DNA of 64,000 nucleotides from Deltaproteobacteria bacterium (GCA_021162935.1 JAGGXR010000157.1:1-64000); one strand, 5' to 3'; positions 26,631-35,825 are shown, counted from the stretch's first letter. Numbers and translations are program-made. The notes: generated by a model not told the origin, from the sequence alone.

Positions 26631-27821
26631 TCAGGCCGCAGCTCCAATTTCTACGGCGTCGCCTACGGTCATGGTCCGGAAAATATCTTCGAGGCTCGTG
26701 ATGCTGCGTTCCACCGCCACGAGCGACATGCCCGCGGATTGGACCACGCTCAGAAGTTTCGGTTGGCCTGGGTCTTTGCCCTTGCGGCAGACCACCTTGG
26801 CCAGAAGATTTCCATTGTGTCGGGTCACCTCGACGGAAGCCACGCCGGCCACGGATCGGGCGGGCACTGCAAAATCATCCGCCTCCTTGCCGTTCGGATT
26901 CATTTCGAACCGATACATGGCCTGGCCGTTTCGGTCGATGACGTCCTGTGGACGGCCGTCTTCGAGGATTTTTCCATGGTCGATGATCACGATGCGATCG
27001 CAGACCGCCTCGACCTCGGCCAGGATGTGCGTGCTCACGAGTAGAGTCTTGTCCTTTCCCAGGGCCTTGATCAGATTCCGAACGTCAGCGATCTGGTTCG
27101 GATCCAGACCGGTCCATGGTTCGTCCATAATCAGGATAGATGGATCGTGGACCATGGCCTGAGCGAGGCCGACGCGTTGGCGGTATCCTTTCGAAAGCTC
27201 GCCGATGGGACGGCCGAGCACGGACGTCAGACCCGTCAATTCGCAGGTCTCCTTGATACGCCGCTTTCGATCCTTTTTTGGAACGTCCCGGACCTCGGCC
27301 ACGAATTGGAGGAATTCGAGCACGCTCATGGCCGGATACACGGGAGTGTCTTCAGGTAGATACCCGATGGAGCGCCGGACCGCCATGGACTCGGTCAACG
27401 TGTCGTGTCCGGCGATTTTGGCTCGTCCTCCGGTGGGAGCCAGGAGACAGGTGAGCATTTTCATGGTCGTGCTCTTGCCCGCCCCGTTGGGCCCCAGGAT
27501 CCCCACCACCTCGCCCCTGCGGACCTGGAAGCTGATGTGGTCCACCGCGTCGATGGGGCCATAGGCCTTGTGGAGGTCCTGTACGTCGATGAGGACCTCG
27601 TCCGTACCGACGTGGTCGTGCTTGGCCAGGTCTTTCACCGGTGTGGCCCCCACGTCCTTGTCGGCCGGGCTGGATGTCTTGTCTTTTTTGGATCCTTCGG
27701 CGGCGCCAGCCTCTTGGGCCTTTGATTCCTCGGCCTTCGACCCTTCGGTTTTTTGTTGCGTGCCTTTGGATTCTACCTGTGCTTCATCCGTCGGTTGATT
27801 CTTCTCGTCGTTTTTGCTCAT
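26631..27821 (-). CDS. ABC transporter ATP-binding protein with acidic N-terminal extension
   Basis: 396 aa. Residues 1-75 are an unusual Lys/Glu/Ala-rich low-complexity extension; the nucleotide-binding domain follows. Walker A is GPNGAGKST, Q-loop LTCLLAPTGG, signature LSKGYRQRVGLA, Walker B ILIMDEPWTGLDP and switch histidine in VSTHIL. The domain ends with the usual ABC-2 C-terminal regulatory region (about 100 residues). The start at 27821 is preferred because it opens the hydrophilic MSKNDEKN; a frame to 28061 would run through the promoter. First gene of the minus-strand operon with permease, GldG-like and DUF4340 proteins. Confidence 0.9.
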   Translation of the reverse strand: MSKNDEKNQPTDEAQVESKGTQQKTEGSKAEESKAQEAGAAEGSKKDKTSSPADKDVGATPVKDLAKHDHVGTDEVLIDVQDLHKAYGPIDAVDHISFQVRRGEVVGILGPNGAGKSTTMKMLTCLLAPTGGRAKIAGHDTLTESMAVRRSIGYLPEDTPVYPAMSVLEFLQFVAEVRDVPKKDRKRRIKETCELTGLTSVLGRPIGELSKGYRQRVGLAQAMVHDPSILIMDEPWTGLDPNQIADVRNLIKALGKDKTLLVSTHILAEVEAVCDRIVIIDHGKILEDGRPQDVIDRNGQAMYRFEMNPNGKEADDFAVPARSVAGVASVEVTRHNGNLLAKVVCRKGKDPGQPKLLSVVQSAGMSLVAVERSITSLEDIFRTMTVGDAVEIGAAA

Positions 27822-27862
27822 GTCGACACCTGTTTGAAGTAAAATCTCCCACGGAACAACGG

Positions 27863-27898
27863 ACTCGCCGCATTCATTCCCCAAAAAAAGCGGCGAGT
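27863..27898 (-). promoter_or_regulatory. Hairpin in the leader of the ABC operon
   Basis: Nine-base perfect arms ACTCGCCGC (27863-27871) and GCGGCGAGT (27890-27898) with an 18-base loop that contains a run of seven T on the transcribed strand. It lies between the proposed promoter and the ATPase start, about 42 bases before the ATG, so it could influence mRNA stability or translation. Confidence 0.4.
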
Positions 27899-27939
27899 GT
27901 TCGTCCCTTCGTCGAATGGACGCTTTTGCCGTGGTCGTT

Positions 27940-27968
27940 GCTATAATGATGGGCCTTGGTTCTGTCAA
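27940..27968 (-). promoter_or_regulatory. Sigma70-type promoter of the ABC operon
   Basis: On the minus strand TTGACA (plus 27963-27968) is followed after exactly 17 bases by TATAGC (plus 27940-27945). The predicted start is near 27933, giving a leader of about 110 bases that includes the hairpin at 27863-27898. Confidence 0.55.
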
Positions 27969-28024
27969 GTGATGCATCTCGTCACGTTGATTTGAGTTGT
28001 GCCAAAGACGCGCTGTGCTTGACA

Positions 28025-28041
28025 TTGTCCATCCAGGACAA
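28025..28041. promoter_or_regulatory. Operator-like inverted repeat between ABC operon and gap
   Basis: TTGTCC-ATCCA-GGACAA, two 6-base arms around 5 bases, directly after a TTGACA (28019-28024). A second inverted repeat, AAAGCGA/TCGCTTT, lies at about 28077-28095, and GGCTA-GGTA-TAGCC at 28161-28174. TTGACG at 28141-28146 could be the -35 of gap, with TAGGTA 17 bases on. Confidence 0.35.
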
Positions 28042-28229
28042 CGACCATATTGCAGGGCCATGAAGCGCGGTCGATAAAGCGATGGTTTCGCTTTAAGAAA
28101 CGGGGGGGGCTCACGCGATGTGTTCAGCTTCGCTTTCGCCTTGACGACGTGTCATGCAGCGGCTAGGTATAGCCAAGCGAAAAAAGGTGGAGGATTCGCC
28201 CCACGTCAGACGAAAGCGAGGTATGGACC

Positions 28230-29240
28230 ATGACTCGAATAGCAATCAACGGTTTCGGTAGGATTGGTCGTTCCCTTTTGAGGCTGGCTGCGAACGATCC
28301 GGATTTGGACATCGTGGCTGTGAACGACCTGATGGACCCCAACACGGCCATGCATCTGTTCAAGTACGACTCAGTGCATCGCAAGTTTTTGGATGCCTCC
28401 CTGGAAGGAAACATGATCCTGGCCGGCAGGCAGAAGGTGCGGCTCGTCAAGGAGCCAGACCCCACCAAACTGCCCTGGAACGAACTGGGTGTGGATGTCG
28501 TGGTGGAGAGCACCGGTCGATTCCGTAAGAGGACCGATGCGGCGCAGCATCTGACTGCTGGTGCCAAGCGGGTCGTCATCAGTGCGCCGGCAGACGGCAA
28601 GGACCAGGCTGACGGAACGTTCGTTCGAGGCGTGAACTTCGATGACTATGACCCGGAAAAGCACAAGGTGGTCTCGAATGCATCCTGCACTACGAATTGT
28701 CTGGCTCCTGTGGTCAAGGTGCTTCACGATACGTTTCATATCGAGCATGCACTGATGACCACAACGCATTCCTATACGAACGACCAGAAGATATTGGACT
28801 TTCCACACAAGGATCTGAGGCGGGCCAGGGCTGCTGCCGTGTCGATGATTCCAACCACCACAGGGGCCGCTCGGGCCATTGGTTTGGTGATTCCGGATCT
28901 GAACGGAAAAATCGACGGCCTGGCGATTCGTGTGCCGACACCGAACGTATCCATCGTGGACCTGGTTGCCCACGTGGAGAAGGCCCCTTCGGGAGACGAC
29001 GAAGTGATCCAGGCGCTCAAGGCAGCGGCTGACGGCCCCATGAAGGATGTGTTGGGCGTCGAGGAACTGCCGCTGGTGTCGGTGGATTTCATGGGAGACG
29101 TTCGGTCCTCCATCGTGGACGCCCAGAGCACGAGGACCAAGGGCAATTTGGTCAAGGTGCTGTCCTGGTACGACAACGAGATGGGATATTCCATGCGTGT
29201 GTTGGATCTGGCGAGGCATATGGCGGCCGTGGGTCTGTAG
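28230..29240 (+). CDS. gap: Glyceraldehyde-3-phosphate dehydrogenase, type I
   Basis: Glycolytic enzyme, oxidises G3P to 1,3-bisphosphoglycerate with NAD. 336 aa, usual length. The N-terminal dinucleotide fold is RIAINGFGRIGRS; the residue pair ND in AVNDL marks NAD preference. The catalytic Cys is C153 in SNASCTTNC. Downstream TTTHSYTNDQ, the RRARAAA loop, IPTTTGAARA and WYDNEMGYS are all canonical. It is the first gene of a glycolytic run: pgk follows after 114 bases and tpiA after pgk. Confidence 0.97.
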   Translation: MTRIAINGFGRIGRSLLRLAANDPDLDIVAVNDLMDPNTAMHLFKYDSVHRKFLDASLEGNMILAGRQKVRLVKEPDPTKLPWNELGVDVVVESTGRFRKRTDAAQHLTAGAKRVVISAPADGKDQADGTFVRGVNFDDYDPEKHKVVSNASCTTNCLAPVVKVLHDTFHIEHALMTTTHSYTNDQKILDFPHKDLRRARAAAVSMIPTTTGAARAIGLVIPDLNGKIDGLAIRVPTPNVSIVDLVAHVEKAPSGDDEVIQALKAAADGPMKDVLGVEELPLVSVDFMGDVRSSIVDAQSTRTKGNLVKVLSWYDNEMGYSMRVLDLARHMAAVGL

Positions 29241-29354
29241 GGCTGGGATTTACAGGAGACAGACGATAGATTGCCGGGGCGGGAGTGCCTCGTTCGTTTC
29301 TCGAGCGGGTGACTTTGCGTAGCCCTTTGAATGTGTTCATGGCGGGAGGAAATC

Positions 29355-30545
29355 ATGCTTGAGAACATCCGTCGGCTCGATGATTTGCCCGTCGAGGGGC
29401 GACGTGTTTTTTGTCGACTCGACCTCAATGTGCCGCTTCGCGACGGCAAGGTGGGGGATGAGACCCGCATTCGAGCGGCTTTGCCCACGATTCGGTACCT
29501 CATCGATATGGGCGCGCGGGTCGTGGTGGCCTCTCATCTTGGCCGGCCGAAGGGCAAAGTGGTCGAGAGCCTGACGTTAGAGCCTGTGGCGGCGATCCTG
29601 GCTGAATTGCTCGACCAGGACGTGGCGTTCATTCCGGAAACCGTCGGGGATACCGCGACCAAGGTGGTGTCGGATCTTCGTTCAGGCGGTATCGCCGTGT
29701 TGGAGAACCTTCGGTTCAATGTGGGCGAAACGAAGAATGATGCGGATTTTTCGAAGCAGCTTGCGGCGCTGGCCGACGTCTATGTAAACGACGCCTTTGG
29801 GACGGCACATCGAGCACATGCTTCGACGGTGGGAATGGTGAGCTTGGTTGCTGACAGGGGCGCTGGTCGGCTCATGTTCAAAGAACTGGAGTTCTTTGGA
29901 CGGCTGCTTCAGGAGCCGGAGCGACCCTTTGTAGCCGTCCTGGGCGGGGCGAAAGTTTCTGACAAGATTGGAGTGCTCAAGAGCCTGCTGAATCGGGTGG
30001 ACCGTCTCCTCATTGGAGGAGCCATGGCAAACACGTTCCTGGCCGCCAAAGGAGCCGCCATGGGTGCGTCTCTCGTGGAGCGCGACAAACTGGTCGTCGC
30101 TCGTGAGTTGCTCGCTGCCGCCGAGGCTAGAGATGTGGGGATCCTGCTTCCTCAAGATCTGGTCGTTGGTGCGGATCCTGATGCTGTCAGTGGTCGAACC
30201 GTTGCTTGGGACGAGGTTCCGGGCGACGCCATGGCGCTCGACATCGGTCCGGCGACCGTGGACGCCTTCGGGGCCGTGGTGACTGGGGCGAGAACTCTGT
30301 TTTGGAATGGCCCCATGGGGGTCTTCGAAAATGATGCCTTTGCCGTCGGAACGACCGAGATCGCGCGGCTCGTGGCTGATAGCGATGCGCTGTCGGTCGT
30401 GGGAGGCGGCGATTCGGTGGCGGCCATCAACAAGGCCCAGGTGGCGGATAGGATTTCGCACATTTCGACGGGCGGCGGCGCTTCGTTGGAGATGATGGAA
30501 GGAAAGACGCTGCCCGGCGTTGCCGCCTTGATGGACCAGATTTGA
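29355..30545 (+). CDS. pgk: Phosphoglycerate kinase
   Basis: Transfers phosphate from 1,3-bisphosphoglycerate to ADP. 396 aa. Conserved elements are [13 protein letters not shown] near the N-terminus, [72 protein letters not shown] and the C-terminal [11 protein letters not shown] with [15 protein letters not shown]. The start at 29355 has GGAGG five to six bases upstream; an eight-residue extension from 29331 is unlikely. Confidence 0.97.
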   Translation: MLENIRRLDDLPVEGRRVFCRLDLNVPLRDGKVGDETRIRAALPTIRYLIDMGARVVVASHLGRPKGKVVESLTLEPVAAILAELLDQDVAFIPETVGDTATKVVSDLRSGGIAVLENLRFNVGETKNDADFSKQLAALADVYVNDAFGTAHRAHASTVGMVSLVADRGAGRLMFKELEFFGRLLQEPERPFVAVLGGAKVSDKIGVLKSLLNRVDRLLIGGAMANTFLAAKGAAMGASLVERDKLVVARELLAAAEARDVGILLPQDLVVGADPDAVSGRTVAWDEVPGDAMALDIGPATVDAFGAVVTGARTLFWNGPMGVFENDAFAVGTTEIARLVADSDALSVVGGGDSVAAINKAQVADRISHISTGGGASLEMMEGKTLPGVAALMDQI

Positions 30546-30836
30546 TGGAGGAGACGCCGTTGGTGGACGTTGTTTTTTGAAGACGAAACCATGGAGGCGA
30601 ATTCGGGATCGTGTCGAAGACACGTTGTGCGAAGCCGAGGCTGCATGACGGACGCATATGACACGTGACCATCATATTCCTTGATCCCTGGGCCATAAAG
30701 TGGCAAAAAGGCGCGGTTCTGTCACGTGGCGGCCCCAAGGTCCATATCGACGGGCCTGAGTGTCCTTTCGGCAAGAATACGGCTTCTGGATCGATGCCGG
30801 TGGAACATTTTTGTTTGCAATCGAGAGGTGCAGACC

Positions 30837-31619
30837 ATGACGACACGGCGAATTTTCGTATGTGGAAATTGGAAGCTCCACAAGACCGTGGCCGAGTCCG
30901 TCGAATTGGCCCGGGCGGTTCGTGAGGCGGCCGAAACCGTTGGAGACGCTCCCGTGGACGTGGGCATCGCGCCAGTTTTCGTTTCTCTGCATCCGGTGGC
31001 GCAGGTGCTTGCAGGCGGATCGGTGGCCCTGGCGGCTCAAAATGGGTACTGGGAGCCCGAAGGGGCGTTTACGGGCGAGATTTCGTTTTCGCTGATTCGC
31101 GACGTTGGGTGCACCCATGTCATTCTCGGACACTCGGAACGTCGGCATGTGTTTGGTGAAACCGAAGAGGAGATCGCCCGCAAGGTTCGCGCTGCTTTGG
31201 ATGCCGATTTGAAAGTCATTTTCTGTATCGGCGAGATGCTCGACGAGCGAGAGCGTGGCGAGGCGCAGACCGTGGTTCATCGTCAGGTGACCTCTGGCCT
31301 CGAAGGGTTGACGGCAGCTCAGATGGATCGCGTCGTGTTGGCCTATGAGCCTGTTTGGGCCATCGGCACGGGCAAGACGGCCACAACGGATCAGGCGCAA
31401 GAGATGCATGCGTTCATTCGCTCCATCTTGAAGGAATCATTCGGATCGGACCTGGCCAACCAGGTCGTGATTCAGTACGGAGGAAGTGTCAAACCATCCA
31501 ACGCGGCAGAGCTTCTGTCGCAGCCCGACGTGGATGGGGCGTTGGTTGGGGGCGCGGCCCTCAAGACCGACAGTTTTGCTGCCATTATAGAGGCGGCGGT
31601 GAACGTTGCCCGGAATTGA
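30837..31619 (+). CDS. tpiA: Triosephosphate isomerase
   Basis: Interconverts dihydroxyacetone phosphate and G3P. 260 aa. Catalytic residues are visible: N11/K13 in GNWKLHK, His in LGHSERRH, Glu in AYEPVWAIGTGK, and the phosphate loop IQYGGSVKPSN with GALVGGAAL. The start at 30837 follows GAGAGG; a longer frame from 30726 adds 37 residues. The 291-base gap after pgk holds a small perfect hairpin (CGTGTC-GAA-GACACG, about 30611-30625) and an inverted CACGTGAC/GTCACGTG pair (30662-30669, 30721-30728), so tpiA may also have its own promoter. Confidence 0.96.
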   Translation: MTTRRIFVCGNWKLHKTVAESVELARAVREAAETVGDAPVDVGIAPVFVSLHPVAQVLAGGSVALAAQNGYWEPEGAFTGEISFSLIRDVGCTHVILGHSERRHVFGETEEEIARKVRAALDADLKVIFCIGEMLDERERGEAQTVVHRQVTSGLEGLTAAQMDRVVLAYEPVWAIGTGKTATTDQAQEMHAFIRSILKESFGSDLANQVVIQYGGSVKPSNAAELLSQPDVDGALVGGAALKTDSFAAIIEAAVNVARN

Positions 31620-31649
31620 CCGCGGGGTCGACTGGTACAAGAGGAGATC

Positions 31650-32372
31650 ATGGCCTGGATTTTTGCTGTTATCAAGGTACTACACATCATTGTGTCCCTG
31701 TTCCTGATCCTCGTGGTGTTGCTACAGGCAGGAAAGGGTGGTGGAATGGGCGCTGCATTCGGTGGGGCGGGCCAGGCGGTGTTCGGCGGCCGGGGAGCCG
31801 GCACGTTTCTGAGCAAGCTGACCTGGGTCATGGCGTTTGTTTTCATGGCCACCTCGGCTTCGCTGGCCTGGCGATCGAGCCAGCGCGGGAGTTCCGCTTT
31901 GAAAGGAATGTCGAAGCCGGTGAGCCCTGAAAAGCTCTTGTTGCAGGAAAGCGGTGGCACGGGAACGAGCGACGCAACGGCCCAGCAGGGCACGGGTGAT
32001 GCGACCGGTCAGAGCAGAACCACCAGCGACGCAACGGGGCAACCAGCAGGGATGGCTGGCAGCGCGGGCACGACTGGACAGCCGGCTCGGCCGGTCGGCA
32101 TGACGCCGGTCATGGCACCCGCTGGACAGACCACGGGCCCGCAAGGCGCCGCGATGGGACCGCAGCCACGTGCTGCCCAACCGATGGCGGCTCGAATACG
32201 TCCCGTGGCCATGGCTCCAGCAGCCAAGGCTGCCTCTGCCATGGCTCCTCGTGCACCGGCAGCGCGTCCTCGTGCCGCTCGGCCTCGTAGCGCCATGGCA
32301 GCGGCCAGACCTGCCATGGCAGCCGTCAGGCCCGCAGCGATGGCTCCCGCCAGACCAGCAGCTCGACCGTAG
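31650..32372 (+). CDS. secG: Protein-export membrane protein SecG with long Ala/Pro/Arg-rich tail
   Basis: SecYEG subunit assisting preprotein translocation. The first 75 residues are a standard SecG: span VLHIIVSLFLILVVLLQ, the conserved loop GKGGGMGAAFGGAGQAVFGG and a second span FLSKLTWVMAFVFMATS. Typical SecG proteins end near residue 75-120; here about 150 more residues follow, first Ser/Thr/Gly-rich, then built of Ala-Pro-Arg-Met repeats (for example RPRAARPRSAMAAARPAM). The tail is positively charged and would be in the periplasm or cytoplasm depending on topology. The gene lies 30 bases after tpiA, an arrangement common in bacteria. Confidence 0.93.
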   Translation: MAWIFAVIKVLHIIVSLFLILVVLLQAGKGGGMGAAFGGAGQAVFGGRGAGTFLSKLTWVMAFVFMATSASLAWRSSQRGSSALKGMSKPVSPEKLLLQESGGTGTSDATAQQGTGDATGQSRTTSDATGQPAGMAGSAGTTGQPARPVGMTPVMAPAGQTTGPQGAAMGPQPRAAQPMAARIRPVAMAPAAKAASAMAPRAPAARPRAARPRSAMAAARPAMAAVRPAAMAPARPAARP

Positions 32373-32461
32373 CGTTTCGATGGTGACGGTTACGCCGTCT
32401 TTTCGCCGCTTTTCATGGCTCTTTCGGGGCCGGATGTGGACAGAATTCGATGGGGTGCATC

Positions 32462-33346
32462 ATGGGTGACGTGCATTTTTGGAAGGTGCAGGGAACGGGT
32501 AACGACTTCGTGCTGTTCGAATCGTCCGAGGTGCCCGACGCCGTATCCGACTGGGCCAGAAGGCTCTGTCATCGACGACTCGGTGTGGGGGCCGACGGGC
32601 TTTTGTTCGTCCTGCCTGCTCAAGACGATGATGCTTCGATTCGGATGCGGATTTTTAACGTGGATGGCAGCGAGGCGGAGATGTGTGGCAACGGGCTGCG
32701 TTGTGTGGCCCTGCATGGCTGGGCCCGCCGGGGACTTCCCCGGGAGTTTGTGGTCCAGACGGAGGCCGGACTCAAGTCCTGTTTCGTGATGGAGGGAAGC
32801 GAGGGAGACAGCGGTGTCGTACGCATTTCAATGGGGAAACCCGAGTTGGACAGGTCGCTGATTCCCGTCCAAGGGCAGGGGCGCTGCGTGGCCGAATCCA
32901 TGTCTGTCGAGGGGCGTTCTTTTGCCGTGACGGCCGTTTCCATTGGGAATCCCCATGCCCTCGTGTTCGTGGATTCGGATGAAGACCTGCTTGAACTCGC
33001 GCGGACCTTTGGCCCTGCGTTCGAGCATCATCGGGATTTTCCCATGCGGACGAACGTATCCTTCGTTCGTGCGTCCGGGGCCAACCAGTTCGACGCCGTT
33101 GTTTGGGAACGGGGCTGCGGGGTAACGGCCGCTTGTGGGACGGGGGCCTGCGCCATTGGAGTGGCTGCCTGCTTGGAGGATAGAGCCCGGCCCGCGGTTC
33201 CGTTGTCCATCGGATTGCCTGGTGGAACCTTGCGTGTTCAGGTGGCTGCTGACCTGTCGGACGTGATGCTCGAAGGGCCGGCGGAGGTGAGTTTTGCAGG
33301 TTTCGTGGATCCAGACCGGTTGCCCGAACCCCGATGGATGCCCTAA
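32462..33346 (+). CDS. dapF: Diaminopimelate epimerase
   Basis: Converts LL- to meso-diaminopimelate for lysine and peptidoglycan. 294 aa. The N-terminus WKVQGTGNDFVLFE is diagnostic, and both catalytic cysteines are present: one in MCGNGLRC, the other in ACGTGACA. NPHALVF and WERGCG are also conserved. An ATG at 32450 would add four residues; 32462 is chosen by alignment with the family start. Its stop is only 13 bases from the convergent hydrolase stop. Confidence 0.95.
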   Translation: MGDVHFWKVQGTGNDFVLFESSEVPDAVSDWARRLCHRRLGVGADGLLFVLPAQDDDASIRMRIFNVDGSEAEMCGNGLRCVALHGWARRGLPREFVVQTEAGLKSCFVMEGSEGDSGVVRISMGKPELDRSLIPVQGQGRCVAESMSVEGRSFAVTAVSIGNPHALVFVDSDEDLLELARTFGPAFEHHRDFPMRTNVSFVRASGANQFDAVVWERGCGVTAACGTGACAIGVAACLEDRARPAVPLSIGLPGGTLRVQVAADLSDVMLEGPAEVSFAGFVDPDRLPEPRWMP

Positions 33347-33359
33347 GTCTTCTTTCTGA

Positions 33360-34262
33360 TCAGGGTTCGTATCCTTCGGTGGTCGTCGTCGATGCATCGG
33401 AGGAGTTCAAGATGCTCTTGGCGAGTCGATCGATGTGGATAGCGAGCTGGCGGGGGCGCTCTTCAGGGACGAAGTGGCCACAGTCCGAGATGGTCCTCAG
33501 GTCCGAATTGGGGAAGTCGGTGGCGAGACGCTCCGCCCAGATGAGAGGGAAGAACGCGTCATCGAGCGCCCAGACCACGAGCACCGGCTTGGTGAACCGA
33601 TAGAATTCGTTGGCGATTTCCCGAGTCTGCACGTTGGACAGACTTCGGACCATATTTTGGAGTCGCTGTCGGCCCGTTGCGGAGAGCTGATAGGGCCTGA
33701 TGTATTCATCAATTTGGTTTGGCCCCAGGCTGCCCGGGTGTTTCACGCCGCGGCGGAATCCTCGTTGGGAGTATGCGAGTTTCTTGGCGAGACCGAGTCG
33801 GAAGAAGGCGCCGAATCCCCTGCCCATGCTGGCTGCTCCTCGCAAGGTTCTGATGACACCCACGGGCCAGTTGTCGTAACAGGCAGAGTCTACGAGCGCG
33901 AGTCCCGATACGAGACTTTCATGCCGGAGCGCCAGATACTGGGCGACCCCGCCTCCGATATCGTGTCCCACCACCAGGATGCGGCGCAGCTCGAGTTTCC
34001 TGCAGAGATTGGCAATCGCTGTGGCCTGGGCTGCGAGGTCGAAGCGCTCATCGCTCGAGCAAACAGTATCGCCCATTCCAACGAGGTCCGGGGCGATGCA
34101 ACGCCACGTGTTCGACAGTTCTTTGATGACTTTGCGCCACAGGTAACAGGATGTGGGCATTCCGTGCAGCAGGACGATGGCCTGATTCTGGCGGGGCCCT
34201 TCGTCGTAACAGGCGAATTTGATGTCTCCCACCTCGACGTAGCGTTTGGTGTATGAGCTCAT
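33360..34262 (-). CDS. Alpha/beta hydrolase, haloalkane dehalogenase/epoxide hydrolase-like
   Basis: 300-aa soluble enzyme. The oxyanion segment HGMPTSCYLWR closely resembles the HGNPTSSYLWR of haloalkane dehalogenases. The nucleophile elbow is GHDIGGG with Asp as nucleophile; where dehalogenases have a halide-binding Trp after the Asp, this protein has Ile. The acid is in WALDDAFFP and the histidine in CGHFVPEERP. Asp nucleophile with no Trp argues for an epoxide-hydrolase or related activity, so the substrate stays open. The start at 34262 follows GAGGACAAAGAA; a frame to 34346 is less likely. It is divergent from the small tail-anchored gene. Confidence 0.85.
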   Translation of the reverse strand: MSSYTKRYVEVGDIKFACYDEGPRQNQAIVLLHGMPTSCYLWRKVIKELSNTWRCIAPDLVGMGDTVCSSDERFDLAAQATAIANLCRKLELRRILVVGHDIGGGVAQYLALRHESLVSGLALVDSACYDNWPVGVIRTLRGAASMGRGFGAFFRLGLAKKLAYSQRGFRRGVKHPGSLGPNQIDEYIRPYQLSATGRQRLQNMVRSLSNVQTREIANEFYRFTKPVLVVWALDDAFFPLIWAERLATDFPNSDLRTISDCGHFVPEERPRQLAIHIDRLAKSILNSSDASTTTTEGYEP

Positions 34263-34407
34263 TTCTTTGTCCTCGATGGCGGCCGGGACGGGCGGCCGCC
34301 TGGTCGCGGTCTTGCCGTAACGTCGATCCGCCGAGGACCGTACCAAATCTGGACGAATCGAACCACAACAATTGACAATCGAGGCACAGCATGGCTAGGG
34401 TCAATGC

Positions 34408-34818
34408 ATGAGTGATGGTGAGGTAAAGCGTGGCGTTGCGGAGGGCCTGTCGTCAGGTGACGAGGCTGGTCGCCCCGCCGGTCAGGGAGACGATTTTGCC
34501 GGAGGGAATTTGGTTTCTGACGCGAGAGAATTGCTCGACGAGGCACAGATTGCTTTCGGCTATGGAGATTTTCGTCAGGCTCGTGCCCTGGCCAAGAAGG
34601 TGGTGGAGATGGGCAGGCGAGGCGGCGGCTTGGGCGGGGACAGCCTGCATGAGTCGGAGGGATCCGATGATGGGGGCGATGGAGAATTCGGAAGCACCCC
34701 GTGGCGCGAGGCTGAGGGGCTGTTGATGCAAATGGCACCTGACCGGGTGGCCATCGGCGTGGGGATTGCTTGCCTGGTCGCCATTTTCGTTCTTGCATGG
34801 ACGTACCTGGGGCGGTAG
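34408..34818 (+). CDS. Small protein with TPR-like helix pair and C-terminal membrane anchor
   Basis: 136 aa, unknown. The N-terminal 35 residues are disordered and acidic. A helical segment 'LLDEAQIAFGYGDFRQARAL' (about 41-60) resembles one TPR hairpin. A Gly/Asp-rich linker leads to a single C-terminal hydrophobic segment (VAIGVGIACLVAIFVLAWTYL) ending almost at the stop, so the protein is probably tail-anchored with the N-terminus in the cytoplasm. It is divergent from the hydrolase, and 200 bases separate it from the HEAT gene. Confidence 0.6.
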   Translation: MSDGEVKRGVAEGLSSGDEAGRPAGQGDDFAGGNLVSDARELLDEAQIAFGYGDFRQARALAKKVVEMGRRGGGLGGDSLHESEGSDDGGDGEFGSTPWREAEGLLMQMAPDRVAIGVGIACLVAIFVLAWTYLGR

Positions 34819-35018
34819 GTCCGAGCGTATCGGATCCCTTGACTCCTTTGGTGAGATCCAGTATTTGAACAGGACGTATCCACGATGTCACGTCAGGGCC
34901 CTTGTTGTGTTGGCGTGCATCGACGGCGGCCGATTGGTTTCTTTCCGTTGGTGCCCTTGCGTGGAAGACGTTTGTCTTTGTTCCGAGCGGGGTGCTGCAG
35001 CGTTTTGAGGAGCGTACC

Positions 35019-35825
35019 ATGAAGAGGGCGACAAGCCTTGGAATCCTGATGGTCGTGGTTTTGGTTGGGGGGACGACCCGGGCGTCCGGCCGGAGCGTCG
35101 AGGCCTTGGCGACTGACCTGGCCGGCGGAGACATGAGCAAGGCCATGGCTGCTGCTCACGTTCTGGGCAAGATCCAGACTTCTCAGGCCACGGATGTGTT
35201 GATGGAGACGTTGTTGTTGGGTGTTCCCCCCAAGTTGTCCGTGGCCCTCATCCACGCACTGTCCGGGCGGTCGAAAGCATTCGATATCCTCGTGCACGCC
35301 TGCGGGAATCGAGAGGCATCGGTTCGAGCGGCTGCTCTGGAGATCCTTGGAAGCATCCAGGACCAGAAGACCGAGTTACGCACCTATGGCCTGGCCATGG
35401 ATGCCTTGTCCGATGGGGCGTCTGCGGTTCGAGCCGCTGGTGCGAGGTTACTCGTTTTCTTGAAAAAACGCAGCATGGGTGGGATTCGGGCCACCAAAGC
35501 CGAGGAGAAATTGCTCCGGTTGCTTCTTCTCCGCAAGGACCAACTTGCGGCCAAGATTGGGCTGTCCGCGCTTGGAGGGGCAAGAACCGCACGGTTCCTT
35601 GCCGTGCATATGGAGGAACTCCCCCCTCGGATCGTGACGACCATCTACGGCGCTTTGCTGAAACGGCCGGATTTTGGTCCGGAACCGGTACGTTTTTGGG
35701 TGGTGAAGGTGCTGTCGGGAATGACCGGGCCGGAGGCCATCGCCGCGGTCATGGAGTACGTGGCCGGCCATCAGGGGGGTAAGTCGGCATCGGTCCTGCT
35801 TGCTCGAAAGGTGGCTGAACGGTAA
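35019..35825 (+). CDS. Secreted HEAT-repeat protein
   Basis: 268 aa. Signal peptide KRATSLGILMVVVLVGGTTRASG, then five to six HEAT/PBS-lyase-like helical repeats ('AAAHVLGKIQTSQATDVLMETL', here AAAHVLGKIQTSQ and TDVLMETL; 'VRAAALEILGSIQ'; 'VRAAGARLLVFLKK'). A scaffold role in the periplasm is inferred. Start at 35019 with GAGGAG about 7 bases upstream. First of four closely spaced genes (gaps of 35, 54 and 6 bases) that encode HEAT, PQQ+HEAT, AgmX-like and cyclic-nucleotide-binding proteins. Confidence 0.75.
   Translation: MKRATSLGILMVVVLVGGTTRASGRSVEALATDLAGGDMSKAMAAAHVLGKIQTSQATDVLMETLLLGVPPKLSVALIHALSGRSKAFDILVHACGNREASVRAAALEILGSIQDQKTELRTYGLAMDALSDGASAVRAAGARLLVFLKKRSMGGIRATKAEEKLLRLLLLRKDQLAAKIGLSALGGARTARFLAVHMEELPPRIVTTIYGALLKRPDFGPEPVRFWVVKVLSGMTGPEAIAAVMEYVAGHQGGKSASVLLARKVAER

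Noticed and set aside
27942-27947. TATAAT on the plus strand as a promoter for gap
   Set aside because: No -35 box at the right distance and nearly 290 bases from the start; the same bases serve the minus-strand promoter.
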